NCBI GenBank assembly: GCA_002416505.1
Contig: DIAM01000022.1
Span: forward strand, 1-57,269
Origin: Gammaproteobacteria bacterium UBA5078
GTDB lineage: Bacteria; Pseudomonadota; Gammaproteobacteria; Pseudomonadales; Pseudohongiellaceae
Direction: 5' to 3'
Length of the DNA: 57,269 nucleotides
Every line of letters starts with the position of its first letter. The stretch's first letter is position 1. Below are positions 8,199-16,048 of this stretch, piece by piece. The translations under genes and the position numbers were made by a program. Below the pieces are notes generated by a model. The model ran no database searches. It was given only the letters and a program-made list of their open reading frames with translations, and was not told the DNA's origin.

Positions 8199-8435
8199 AT
8201 GATCAACTCCGTTATGCAGATTGGCTTCACCGGCATGCGCAATGCCTATGCTGGAATGGTGCAATCTTCCCAACAGATCGCCAGTGCTGGCACGCAGGAG
8301 TTTGGGGCCAGTATGCCGCAATTACTGGAGAACATGGTCGCGCTGAAAGAGAATCAGCGGCTGTTCGACGCCTCGGCCAAAGTAGTGACAACATCGGATC
8401 AGATGCTAGGCACCTTGCTAGACTTGCGCGTCTGA
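8199..8435 (+). CDS. Small protein resembling the C-terminal region of flagellar rod/hook proteins
   Basis: The 78-residue product reads MINSVMQIGFTGM at its start and ends in a helix with the pattern MVALKENQRLFDASAKVVTTSDQMLGTLLDLRV. The tail resembles FlgC/FlgG-type C-termini (an E.Q..F.A..KV..T.D.ML..L.D pattern). The N-terminal QIGFTGMRNAYAGM is also rod-protein-like, so it reads as both ends joined without the middle. No other flagellar gene is in the window. GTG 8184 is an alternative start. It may be a small rod-like paralogue of unknown use. Confidence 0.6.
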   Translation: MINSVMQIGFTGMRNAYAGMVQSSQQIASAGTQEFGASMPQLLENMVALKENQRLFDASAKVVTTSDQMLGTLLDLRV

Positions 8436-8885
8436 TTCCTCCGAATACCGCCGAGGGATGACGCAAAGCTCTCTAGTCCCCCTGACGGGCATGTCGAACA
8501 GTAATTTCCCATTCAGCACACCACCGAACCCACAACAACTTCACTTTGCCCCCCTCCGAAGATCTGATCAGCTAGTTGTCTAGCATTGACCTAAACCGAC
8601 GAATGGCTTCAACTGCTTGGGTTGGAGATAGATGGGTGCGGCAATAAGTCGGTATCCATTTAATTTAAGTGCTGACTATACCTTCGTTAAGCTAGAAGCA
8701 GTTTTGAAGTTAGTCTAGCCGAAATGTACACTGCCCCCCAATTGTTTGGGTGACCGATGATCCACGTCTTTCTGCTACCTGCGACCGGACAGTCGCTTTA
8801 GTGGATGGTCGAGTCGTGAGTGATGTCGTTCAAGGCGGGGCGCAGGGCGCTAGTTCGGCCCGGCCTACGTGATCAGGATCTAAAG
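8436..8885. other. Intergenic region, nothing recognised
   Basis: About 450 bases with no convincing gene, RNA or repeat. An in-frame extension of the downstream methyltransferase frame begins at 8820 but lacks family-like sequence before residue 23. Confidence 0.5.
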
Positions 8886-9797
8886 ATGAAAGAGCTTTTA
8901 GCAAAACATCAACTTATTCTCGCTGAGGCGGCGGTCGTAGAAAGGCTTCGTCGCAACGACAAGATAGAGTTAGACGCAAAACTGGTGCACGCCCCTCTGA
9001 TTTTCACTAAGGAGGGCAGGGCTGCATTGCGCGGCCTGTATCAGGAGTATATCGACGTCGCCGCAGCCAGTGAGCGCCCGATACTCTTGTGCACACCCAC
9101 GTGGCGGGCCAATCAGGAGAGGGTGGCAGCCTCAAAGCAGCGGCAGGACATCAACGTTGCGGCCGCTAAGTTCATGCACGACCTAGTGGCCAGCCAGCCC
9201 AAAAAAGTAACCGTTAAGGTCGGTGGCCTGATCGGCTGCAAGAACGATTGCTATTTGCCCGAACAGGGGCTGTCGCTGCATGAGGCGCGAGACTTCCACC
9301 GCTGGCAGATCGATGAGCTCGCAAGTGCCTCCGTTGATTTTCTGATGGCCGTCACGCTGCCGAGTGTTGAGGAAGCCGCTGGAATAGCACAGGCAATGCA
9401 AGCCACAGGGCTGCCTTATATCATTAGCTTCGTGATCGGCGCCGATGGCAGAGTATTGGATGGAACGGCGCTTGAGGCGGCGATCGCCTATGTGGATGCT
9501 CACACTACGACTAAACCGCTCGGCTATTTCGTTAATTGTTCCTACCCTTCATTTTTGCATCCAGCAACAATGGCGAAAATACCGCCCGGCCGCTTGATCG
9601 GCCTACAGGCAAACGCATCGTCTCTTAGCCATGCGCAACTAGAAGGCTCCAAGGAGCTCAAGGCAGAATCCGTCTCGGAATGGGCCGAGCTCATGGTTCA
9701 ATTGAATCGAGATTTCGGCCTGAAAATATTGGGGGGTTGCTGTGGTACCGATGACAAGCACCTGTCTGCACTTATAATGCATTGCAGCGCGAACTAG
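8886..9797 (+). CDS. Homocysteine S-methyltransferase family protein
   Basis: The 303-residue protein has the fold and zinc-ligand pattern of the homocysteine S-methyltransferase family (MmuM/MHT1 and the Hcy domain of MetH): Cys in the NCSYP motif near residue 215 and the paired Cys in GGCCGT near 290. These enzymes move a methyl group from S-methylmethionine, betaine or similar donors to homocysteine. The usual LDGGMGTEL N-terminal motif is replaced by LAEAAVVERL, so donor and function may differ. The start at 8886 (ATG) fits the family better than 8820. Confidence 0.8.
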   Translation: MKELLAKHQLILAEAAVVERLRRNDKIELDAKLVHAPLIFTKEGRAALRGLYQEYIDVAAASERPILLCTPTWRANQERVAASKQRQDINVAAAKFMHDLVASQPKKVTVKVGGLIGCKNDCYLPEQGLSLHEARDFHRWQIDELASASVDFLMAVTLPSVEEAAGIAQAMQATGLPYIISFVIGADGRVLDGTALEAAIAYVDAHTTTKPLGYFVNCSYPSFLHPATMAKIPPGRLIGLQANASSLSHAQLEGSKELKAESVSEWAELMVQLNRDFGLKILGGCCGTDDKHLSALIMHCSAN

Positions 9798-9964
9798 TCC
9801 CCATAAGCATCGACTATGGATGTGACCCATGTCCCATACATACGAAGATATGGTTTAGAAAATCCTTGCTAGCGCTAAGTGCGCAACGGCTCTGAAATAA
9901 ATGGTTCAAGTGCACAAGCAAGCACATAATAACTCCTTCTAAAATGCCCCATTAGGGAAAATCG

Positions 9965-10624
9965 ATGCCACAAAATCATACACTAACCTACTATTCCGAT
10001 ATCCTCTGTATCTGGGCGTATATTTCACAGGCTCGGATCGATGGGGTGTCAGCACGATTCGCCGATGAGATAAATATCGATTACCGATTCTGTTCGGTTT
10101 TTGGCAACACGGCCCATAAAATCGGCATAGGCTGGGCAACGCGCGGCGGATATGCCGGATTTGGCAAACACCTGCACGAGGTCGTCGCAGAGTTCGATCA
10201 TATTAAGCTGCATCCTGATATTTGGCAGCACTGTCGCCCGCTGTCATCTACTCCTGCTCACACCTTGATCAAAGCCGTACAGCGGGTTGATAAGAGTCAA
10301 TGCCGGGCTGTGTTGCAAGAGCTCCGTTCGGCATTCTTCGAGCGCTGCCTCGATATTGGCAATTGGTCGGTTCTGCAGGAAGCCTTGGAAGTGGTGGGGG
10401 TATCAGTCAAGGATGTGCAAGAGATCATTCATTCCGGGTTGGCCTATGCAGATCTTGAAGCCGACCGCTCCGAGCAGCAAATTTTATTAGTACAAGGAAG
10501 CCCGACTATCCTTCTCAATGAAGGCCGTCAGAAGCTTGTTGGAAACGTGGGCTTTCGCGTCATCGAGGCAAACATCAATGAGTTGCTTTGTTCACGAGCT
10601 GCCGGTTCCGCGAGTTGGTGCTAA
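9965..10624 (+). CDS. DsbA-family thioredoxin-fold protein (HCCA isomerase/FrnE-like)
   Basis: The 219-residue protein begins LTYYSDILCIWAY, the beta1-helix1 motif of DsbA-like proteins where CPWC would be expected; only one cysteine remains (LCIWAY). The cis-Pro loop is GSPTILLNEG near residue 180. A helical insertion (about 60-155) separates the two halves, as in DsbA and 2-hydroxychromene-2-carboxylate isomerase. With a single cysteine and no signal peptide it is likely cytoplasmic and non-oxidising, perhaps glutathione-linked. It is not in an obvious operon. Confidence 0.75.
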   Translation: MPQNHTLTYYSDILCIWAYISQARIDGVSARFADEINIDYRFCSVFGNTAHKIGIGWATRGGYAGFGKHLHEVVAEFDHIKLHPDIWQHCRPLSSTPAHTLIKAVQRVDKSQCRAVLQELRSAFFERCLDIGNWSVLQEALEVVGVSVKDVQEIIHSGLAYADLEADRSEQQILLVQGSPTILLNEGRQKLVGNVGFRVIEANINELLCSRAAGSASWC

Positions 10625-10751
10625 ACAGTTGTACTCTGGCTCCAATGAAAAGATCAGTCAGTTAGTAATGGGTGGCACTTAGTTGTTGTTGAATAAAGGC
10701 AGATAAAGTCATAAGGTAATTCTACAAAAATAAAACTAATAGGATGCGGCT

Positions 10752-11966
10752 ATGCGAAGACGAGATTTCTTAACCGGTATGTCTGGCCTTGTGACCATGC
10801 CATTGATGCTGCCCAGCGCCGCGCTGGCGGCGCAGTCGGCGCGCCTCAAGATCACCGATGTGCGCTTGATCCGAATCAAAATGATCCGAGATAAGGGCAT
10901 TCTCGCCCGTCGCGTCGATACCCCCCGCGGCGGGCTGCTCGTGCAGATCGGCGGCTTCACCGTGACGGAAGTGCACACGGATCAAGGCCTAGTGGGCATC
11001 GGCCCCGGCATCCCTCCAGAGAACCTAGAGGCCGTGAAGCAAATGCTCGTCGGCAAAGACCCTTTCGATATCAATGAGCATGCCAGGACGCTATACGCCC
11101 CGCAGCGCAGATGGGGCGCCTCGGTCGAGATCGCGCTTTGGGATCTGCTGGGCAAGGCCACGGATCTGCCGCTGTACAAGCTCTGGGGCGGCGGGCGCGA
11201 CCGAGTCCTGCCATACGCGGCCATGTGGGGCATCGGCACGGTTGAGGACCGGGTCGAGATCGCCATCGGGCTCAAGGAGAAGGGCTGGCGCGCCCTCAAG
11301 CTGCGTTCGGGCTTCAGGACGATGAAGGAGGACATTCGCGTCGTGGAGTTAGTGCGCGACGCGGTGGGCGATGACTTCCACATCCTCTGCGACGGCAACA
11401 AGGCGCCCGGCGACGCGGATGCCAATGGCGAGGATCCGACCTACTGGAACTTTAAGCGCGCCTACGACACGGCGATGGAGTACCAGCGGCTCAACGTCTA
11501 CTGGTTCGAGGAGCCACTGCCGCGCTACGACTATCAGCGCCTAGCGGAGCTCAACAAGCTCCTGGCGATGCCGATGGCAGGCGGCGAGTCAAACTGGGGC
11601 ATCCATGAGTTTAAGGACCTTCTCGACCAGGGCTGTTTCGACATCCTCATGCCGGAGATAGGCGATATAGGCCCACTGATGTCCCGCACCGTCGGCACCC
11701 TCGCGGCGGCCTACAACAGACAAGTCTCGCCACACTCGGCGCCGCTGGAACGGCGCCTAGTCAATATCTGCGGTATCCACCTCATCGCCTCCATGCCTAA
11801 CGGCCCGATAACGGAGTTCATCCACGAGCCGCCCCATGCGGATATCTTCGAGGGCTGGGAGGTCTTCGAGAACCCACCCGTGTTGGAAGCGGACGGTCAG
11901 ATCAAGGTGCCGCAGGGCCCGGGCCTCGGAGTTACGTTCAGGGCGGATCTGATCGAGAAGTTCTGA
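10752..11966 (+). CDS. Tat-exported mandelate racemase/muconate-lactonizing enzyme family protein
   Basis: The 404-residue protein has a twin-arginine signal (MRRRDFL, cleavage near ALAAQ) and an enolase-superfamily barrel. Visible are the substrate loop, an ALKLRSG segment in place of the usual KxK base, and metal ligands in LCDGN (Asp), FEEP (Glu) and GGES (Glu), with a late His in VSPHS. Enzymes of this group abstract an alpha-proton from a carboxylate for racemisation or dehydration. Tat export suggests a periplasmic sugar-acid substrate. The gene is richer in GC than its neighbours and stands alone. Confidence 0.85.
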   Translation: MRRRDFLTGMSGLVTMPLMLPSAALAAQSARLKITDVRLIRIKMIRDKGILARRVDTPRGGLLVQIGGFTVTEVHTDQGLVGIGPGIPPENLEAVKQMLVGKDPFDINEHARTLYAPQRRWGASVEIALWDLLGKATDLPLYKLWGGGRDRVLPYAAMWGIGTVEDRVEIAIGLKEKGWRALKLRSGFRTMKEDIRVVELVRDAVGDDFHILCDGNKAPGDADANGEDPTYWNFKRAYDTAMEYQRLNVYWFEEPLPRYDYQRLAELNKLLAMPMAGGESNWGIHEFKDLLDQGCFDILMPEIGDIGPLMSRTVGTLAAAYNRQVSPHSAPLERRLVNICGIHLIASMPNGPITEFIHEPPHADIFEGWEVFENPPVLEADGQIKVPQGPGLGVTFRADLIEKF

Positions 11967-12116
11967 GCGGAAGGGGGCAAGGGTCAGTATGAATTTCATC
12001 TAGAGAGGCACCCTTGAGCTAGATGAGTTTTATATCGGCCTCCACCACGAAAGCTATCTGCAAGATTGAGCCCAGTTAGGTATTGCGGTACTCTGCGCGT
12101 CTTCCCCAGCAAAGGG

Positions 12117-12268
12117 GATGTTCTCAGGGCGGGGTGAAAGTCCCCACCGGCGGTAATCGTGCGCAAGTGCGTAGCCCGCGGGCGCTCCCGTCATCATGTG
12201 ACGGGAGGACAAGCAGACTCGGTGTGATTCCGGGGCCGACAGTTAAAGTCTGGTTATGAGAATGAGGT
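12117..12268 (+). promoter_or_regulatory. FMN riboswitch (RFN element)
   Basis: All the conserved blocks of the RFN element are present in order: TTCTCAGGGCGGGGTGAAAG, CCCCACCGGCGGTAA, AGCCCGCG, a variable stem, CAGACTCGGTG, ATTCCGGGGCCGACAG, and closing TATGAGAATGAGG, whose tail pairs with the first block. It binds FMN and lowers expression of the downstream gene, here a lumazine synthase starting about 90 bases later. The following GC-rich segment and the region to 12358 would form the expression platform. Confidence 0.95.
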
Positions 12269-12358
12269 CGCCACGTTTTCCCTCGGCTTTACTGCCGCGC
12301 GGGGACTAATGGCCTTGTTTGCCCTGTTGTTTAACTGCATAACAGAGGCAAACAACAG

Positions 12359-12817
12359 ATGAAATCCAATTCCATGTGTTTCGATTTCGCTACCCGCGGT
12401 CGGGTGGCGTTCATACAATCGTGCTGGCACCGCGAGATTGTGGACAAGCTGCGCGATTCCTTTCTCGAAACTTTTTCCACACTCGACGGTCGACCGGTCG
12501 ATGTCTTCGAGGTGCCCGGCGCGTTCGAGATTCCGCTCAAAGCACAGTTTCTAGCCAATACTGGAGAATATGCGGCAATCGTCGCTGCCGGCCTTGTGGT
12601 CGATGGCGGCATCTATCGTCACGAATTCGTGGCAGGTGCCGTGATCGACGGTCTGATGAGGACGCAGCTGGAGACCCGCACGCCCATCTTCTCTGCGGTG
12701 CTAACACCCCATGATTTCCGCAGTGCGGGGCAGCCCGAGTTCTTTGCGAAGCACTTTGTCAGTAAAGGCATGGAAGCAGCTCAGGCCTGTGCATCCACAA
12801 TCGCAGTAGTAAATTAG
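12359..12817 (+). CDS. ribH: 6,7-dimethyl-8-ribityllumazine synthase, type II (RibH2-like)
   Basis: The 152-residue enzyme makes the lumazine precursor of riboflavin from 5-amino-6-ribitylaminouracil and a four-carbon phosphate. VPGAFEIPL (about residues 55-63) and the segment VDGGIYRHEFVA followed by LTPHDF are seen. The latter resembles the RibH2 subfamily (Brucella, rhizobia) rather than the housekeeping RibH with its GAVIRG motif. It is the only rib gene under the riboswitch, so it is probably a second, FMN-controlled copy. A GGGGTC.GTGCACATTTAA element follows the stop. Confidence 0.9.
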   Translation: MKSNSMCFDFATRGRVAFIQSCWHREIVDKLRDSFLETFSTLDGRPVDVFEVPGAFEIPLKAQFLANTGEYAAIVAAGLVVDGGIYRHEFVAGAVIDGLMRTQLETRTPIFSAVLTPHDFRSAGQPEFFAKHFVSKGMEAAQACASTIAVVN

Positions 12818-12821
12818 TAAT

Positions 12822-12842
12822 TGGGGTCCGTGCACATTTAAA
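12822..12842 (+). repeat. Solo variant repeat after ribH
   Basis: GGGGTCCGTGCACATTTAAA lies 4 bases after the ribH stop codon. It is a solo relative of the main repeat core, of the GGGGTC.G.G.ACATTTAA type. Confidence 0.5.
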
Positions 12843-12896
12843 CTATTATTACGCCTTCGTTTCGGTGTTATGCAACACTTGGAGGTTGTAAATCAA

Positions 12897-13391
12897 ATGG
12901 CAAGATTAATTCTAGTTTGCGGCCCTACAGGGGTCGGTAAAACAACTTACTCTCTATCACTCGCCAATGAGATCAAGGCAATTAGGTTTTCAATTGACCC
13001 CTGGATGCAAACGTTGTTCTCAAAAGACATCACCACTATCGATTTCCCATGGATGATGGAAAGAGTTAACAGATGCTCTGATCAGATCTGGCAGGTGAGT
13101 GAACAGATTTTAGCAATTGATGGAAACGTGATATTGGATCTAGGTTTTACTACTAAAGAACAAAGAGATCGCTTTGCTAATCGCGCTAGAGACATAGGTA
13201 TCACGCCTGAAATACATTATTTGGACGCACCCCAAGATACGCGTAAACAACGTGTTGAAAAGCGTAATACGGAGAAAGATCCGTCTGTTTATGCATTTGA
13301 AGTGACTGATATGATGTTTAATTTCATGGAACCAAGATTTGAGATTCCAGACCAAGAAGAGCTCAAAAATGGACGTAAAATCAGCGCATAA
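12897..13391 (+). CDS. P-loop kinase-like ATPase (AAA/zeta-toxin-like fold)
   Basis: The 164-residue protein begins with a P-loop, GPTGVGKTT (about residues 8-16), and resembles small nucleoside/antibiotic kinases and zeta-toxin-like enzymes annotated as AAA family ATPases. It has a DLGFTT segment and a basic R-x-x-R-x-E-KRN lid near 115-125. The target is unknown. ATG 12897 is preferred because GGAGG lies at 12881-12885 and the P-loop then sits at the usual distance from the N-terminus. It is AT-richer than ribH. Confidence 0.75.
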   Translation: MARLILVCGPTGVGKTTYSLSLANEIKAIRFSIDPWMQTLFSKDITTIDFPWMMERVNRCSDQIWQVSEQILAIDGNVILDLGFTTKEQRDRFANRARDIGITPEIHYLDAPQDTRKQRVEKRNTEKDPSVYAFEVTDMMFNFMEPRFEIPDQEELKNGRKISA

Positions 13392-13522
13392 AGAAATAGG
13401 GTAAGTGGGCATTTAATCAGTGCGATTTTTATGAGGTCGAACCATCACATGGATGTGAGGTTTGTCTGGCGCGCAAAGCTCGGTTTATGCCTGTGTGAAT
13501 GTCGCAGCATCACTCAGCGCGG

Positions 13523-13544
13523 AAATATGTACTCTGACCCCATT
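13523..13544 (-). repeat. Solo variant repeat at the HAD gene stop
   Basis: Read on the minus strand, the stop codon of the HAD gene is followed directly by GGGGTCAGAGTACATATTT. This shares the exact GGGGTCAGAGTA core of the main repeat but has the ACATATTT tail. Confidence 0.6.
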
Positions 13545-14328
13545 AATTCCATTCGAGCCTTGCTTCCAACCACTCTGGCAACTCCGCGATTGAATCTATG
13601 ATGCCATCGGGCTGCACTGACGACGCATCTGCAAGCTCTTCCCTGTACTTGCCAGTGCGCACCAAGACGCCTCTTAGCCCGTTGACCTGAGCGCCACCGA
13701 CATCATTCTCGATGTCATCACCGATTATCACCACTTGCTCCGGTCTCAGGCCCAAGGCGTCGGTGGCCAGTTGAAAGAAGCTGGCGCTGGGTTTGCCAAT
13801 CACAATCGCCTTCTTGCCGGATATATACTCTAGACCAGCCACAAAGGCACCGATGTCCATCTGCAAGCCTCGCTCGGTTTGAAAATACTTGTTCTTGTGC
13901 ATGGCAATCAGTTTCGAGCCGGCCATGAGTTCGCGAAAAACCCGGTTTAGCAAGGCATAATCCCATGCCGCGCCGATGTCACCGACGACGACATAGTCGG
14001 GATTGCTCGTCTCCTGTTCGAATTGTTCGAACTCAATCTTGACCGAATCGCGAATCAGAAGATGCACAGACGGTGCGCCCTGCTGTGTCAGAAAATCGAC
14101 GGTAGCGTTCACCGCGCTGAAGATATCGGCAACGGACACCTGCAGCCCGAGTGCCTGTAACTTGCTCGCAACCGCGCCGGTGGTCTTCGTGGAGGTGTTG
14201 GTGATAAACCGGAAGGGAATCTGGCGTTGCCGGCACCAGGCTAGAGTATTTGCCGCCCCCTTAACCACCTCGTCTCCGATATAAAACACACCGTCGAGAT
14301 CGAATAGAACGCCCTCGATTGGATCCAT
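13543..14328 (-). CDS. HAD-IIA family phosphatase (LHPP/NagD-like)
   Basis: The 261-residue protein shows the HAD motifs: DLDGVFYIG (motif I, residues 10-18), ITNTSTK (motif II, Thr/Ser near 43), Lys in GKPS (about 178) and IGDDIENDV (motif IV, about 201-209). Together with its length this fits the HAD-IIA group of NagD/LHPP-like phosphatases acting on small phospho-compounds. No signal peptide, so cytoplasmic. It is followed at the stop codon by a variant repeat and has no operon partner. Confidence 0.9.
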   Translation of the reverse strand: MDPIEGVLFDLDGVFYIGDEVVKGAANTLAWCRQRQIPFRFITNTSTKTTGAVASKLQALGLQVSVADIFSAVNATVDFLTQQGAPSVHLLIRDSVKIEFEQFEQETSNPDYVVVGDIGAAWDYALLNRVFRELMAGSKLIAMHKNKYFQTERGLQMDIGAFVAGLEYISGKKAIVIGKPSASFFQLATDALGLRPEQVVIIGDDIENDVGGAQVNGLRGVLVRTGKYREELADASSVQPDGIIDSIAELPEWLEARLEWN

Positions 14329-14553
14329 CGTCTGTTGCCTCGTAGGCGAATAGCCCCCGTGAAAGTTTAACGAGAAAGAAACCAGTTATTAGCAGGATAC
14401 CAGACTCTATTGAGTAATAAACGGGGTCCAAATTTCCTGAGTAGGCAAATGCAATTCGCGCCCAATTAATATATTTCCATGTGTTCCAAACTTTCTGCTT
14501 TATAATTCCGTCTATTCTTTGTCGTGTTCAATAGATAAGCCCAAGGAGTCGTA

Positions 14554-16017
14554 ATGCAATATGTCCGAGCGCTACTCATCCTGTTCGTTGCATCGCTAAG
14601 TACGGTATGCATGGCGGCAGATACTAACAGTGGTCCAGTCGTGTCTGGGCTTGGTGCGCTTTCGATCGCGGAAAGGTATCAGCTTACTTCTGAGCAATTG
14701 TCCGAAACGAGGGAGTTCTATCTATCATTGCCGCAGAGTTATGAGAGCTCACAACAGCATTATCCCGTGTTGTATCTTCTAGATGCGGACCAGAACATAG
14801 AGCACGCCGTTGCGAGCGCTAGAATGCTGGCGCAGTGGCGCGGCATTCCCGAGTTGATCATAGTCGGAATACCCAGCACCAATCGCCTACGGGATTATAC
14901 CCCTACGCAAGATGTAGGCTATTCGGAGCAGAGTGGGGGTGGTGAGCCTTTCATGGCGTTCCTCAAACAAGAGCTCATTCCCTACATCGATGCCAACTAC
15001 AGAACTCATCCATTTCGAATTCTATCCGGACATTCTCTCTCCGGCCTGTTAGCGGCAAACGAGTTGATGCGCGCGAGTAGCCCCTTCGATGCCTATATCA
15101 TCACAGCCCCGTCCTTGTGGTGGAATAATTTTGAAATACTCGAAATTGCAGAGCAAAACTTTAAGCAGAATCGACAAGCGAGCAAAACGGCCTATTTCGG
15201 CATTGGTGAGCTCGATGGCTATGGTATGAAACAGGAGCTGCTGCGCTATATCGCGGCTATCGAGGCCTCTGCTAATGCTAGGGTTCGATTCGATCATAGG
15301 GAGTATAGCGGGGAGGGGCATATGTCAGCCCCAATGTCAGTCACCTATGACGGTTTGCTTTCTGTCTTCGCGGATATCCCCTATCACAAAGAGAGTTGGG
15401 ACAGCTTTAGCAGTGATGCCTTCACGGCACGCGAGCAGAGTTTACGAACGAAGTATGGAGGCACCGCCGTACAAATGGCGGAGACTTATATCGGGCTAGC
15501 AAACTATCTGCTAGAGCATGGCAACTTCAATGGCGCTGTTACGGTGTTCGCAATCAATGCCGAATTAAACCCGGAGTATGCACCCTATTACGATTGGCTC
15601 GCCAACGCCTATGTCTTGGCAGGCGATGTGCAAAATGCCATAGAAGTATATCGAACCGCATATGACATAAGTTCCACATCGATCAATGGGCAGGGCAATG
15701 CAGGCCAGTATCTCGAGCAGATCGAGTTGCTCAGCCACCCGATCGCGCTAGGTGACGAGGATACGCGGAGCCTCGTGGGGTGTTATGGAGAGGGAGAAGA
15801 TAGTTACGCCGTCTATTCAGAAAATGGGCGGCTCTTCGGTCGGCATGGCGACTGGCAAGATTTTGAACTCTTCGCCAAAAGCGCTAAACAGTTTTTCATG
15901 CGGGTTCCACCAGGCCACCAGTTCAGGTTTGTAGAGGAGGATGCCGGAACGACACTACTGCTCGACGTATATGGCGCTACAACTAGGCTGCAGCCTACAC
16001 AGGGCGGTTGTCAATAA
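14554..16017 (+). CDS. Secreted alpha/beta-hydrolase (esterase D/IroE-type) with TPR-like tail
   Basis: The 487-residue protein has a signal peptide (cleavage near CMAAD). An esterase domain follows, with YLLDAD and the nucleophile elbow GHSLSG (Ser161); DAYIITAPSLWW and GEGHMSAP (His) resemble IroE/Fes-like enterochelin or acyl esterases. Residues about 305-395 form helical TPR-like repeats, followed by a beta-rich end (about 400-487). The substrate is unknown. SD AAGGAG precedes ATG 14554. It is convergent with the molybdenum hydroxylase genes. Confidence 0.85.
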   Translation: MQYVRALLILFVASLSTVCMAADTNSGPVVSGLGALSIAERYQLTSEQLSETREFYLSLPQSYESSQQHYPVLYLLDADQNIEHAVASARMLAQWRGIPELIIVGIPSTNRLRDYTPTQDVGYSEQSGGGEPFMAFLKQELIPYIDANYRTHPFRILSGHSLSGLLAANELMRASSPFDAYIITAPSLWWNNFEILEIAEQNFKQNRQASKTAYFGIGELDGYGMKQELLRYIAAIEASANARVRFDHREYSGEGHMSAPMSVTYDGLLSVFADIPYHKESWDSFSSDAFTAREQSLRTKYGGTAVQMAETYIGLANYLLEHGNFNGAVTVFAINAELNPEYAPYYDWLANAYVLAGDVQNAIEVYRTAYDISSTSINGQGNAGQYLEQIELLSHPIALGDEDTRSLVGCYGEGEDSYAVYSENGRLFGRHGDWQDFELFAKSAKQFFMRVPPGHQFRFVEEDAGTTLLLDVYGATTRLQPTQGGCQ

Positions 16018-16023
16018 ATGGCG

Positions 16024-16048
16024 ATAAATGGGGTCAGAGTAGATTTAT
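16024..16048 (+). repeat. Solo variant repeat between convergent genes
   Basis: AAATGGGGTCAGAGTAGATTTA lies between the esterase stop (16017) and the oxidoreductase stop (16045), overlapping the latter. It contains the exact repeat core with a TAGATTTA tail. Confidence 0.6.

Noticed and set aside
8820..8885. Upstream start of the homocysteine methyltransferase frame
   Set aside because: The extra 22 residues do not resemble the family and the ATG at 8886 places the conserved segment at the usual distance.
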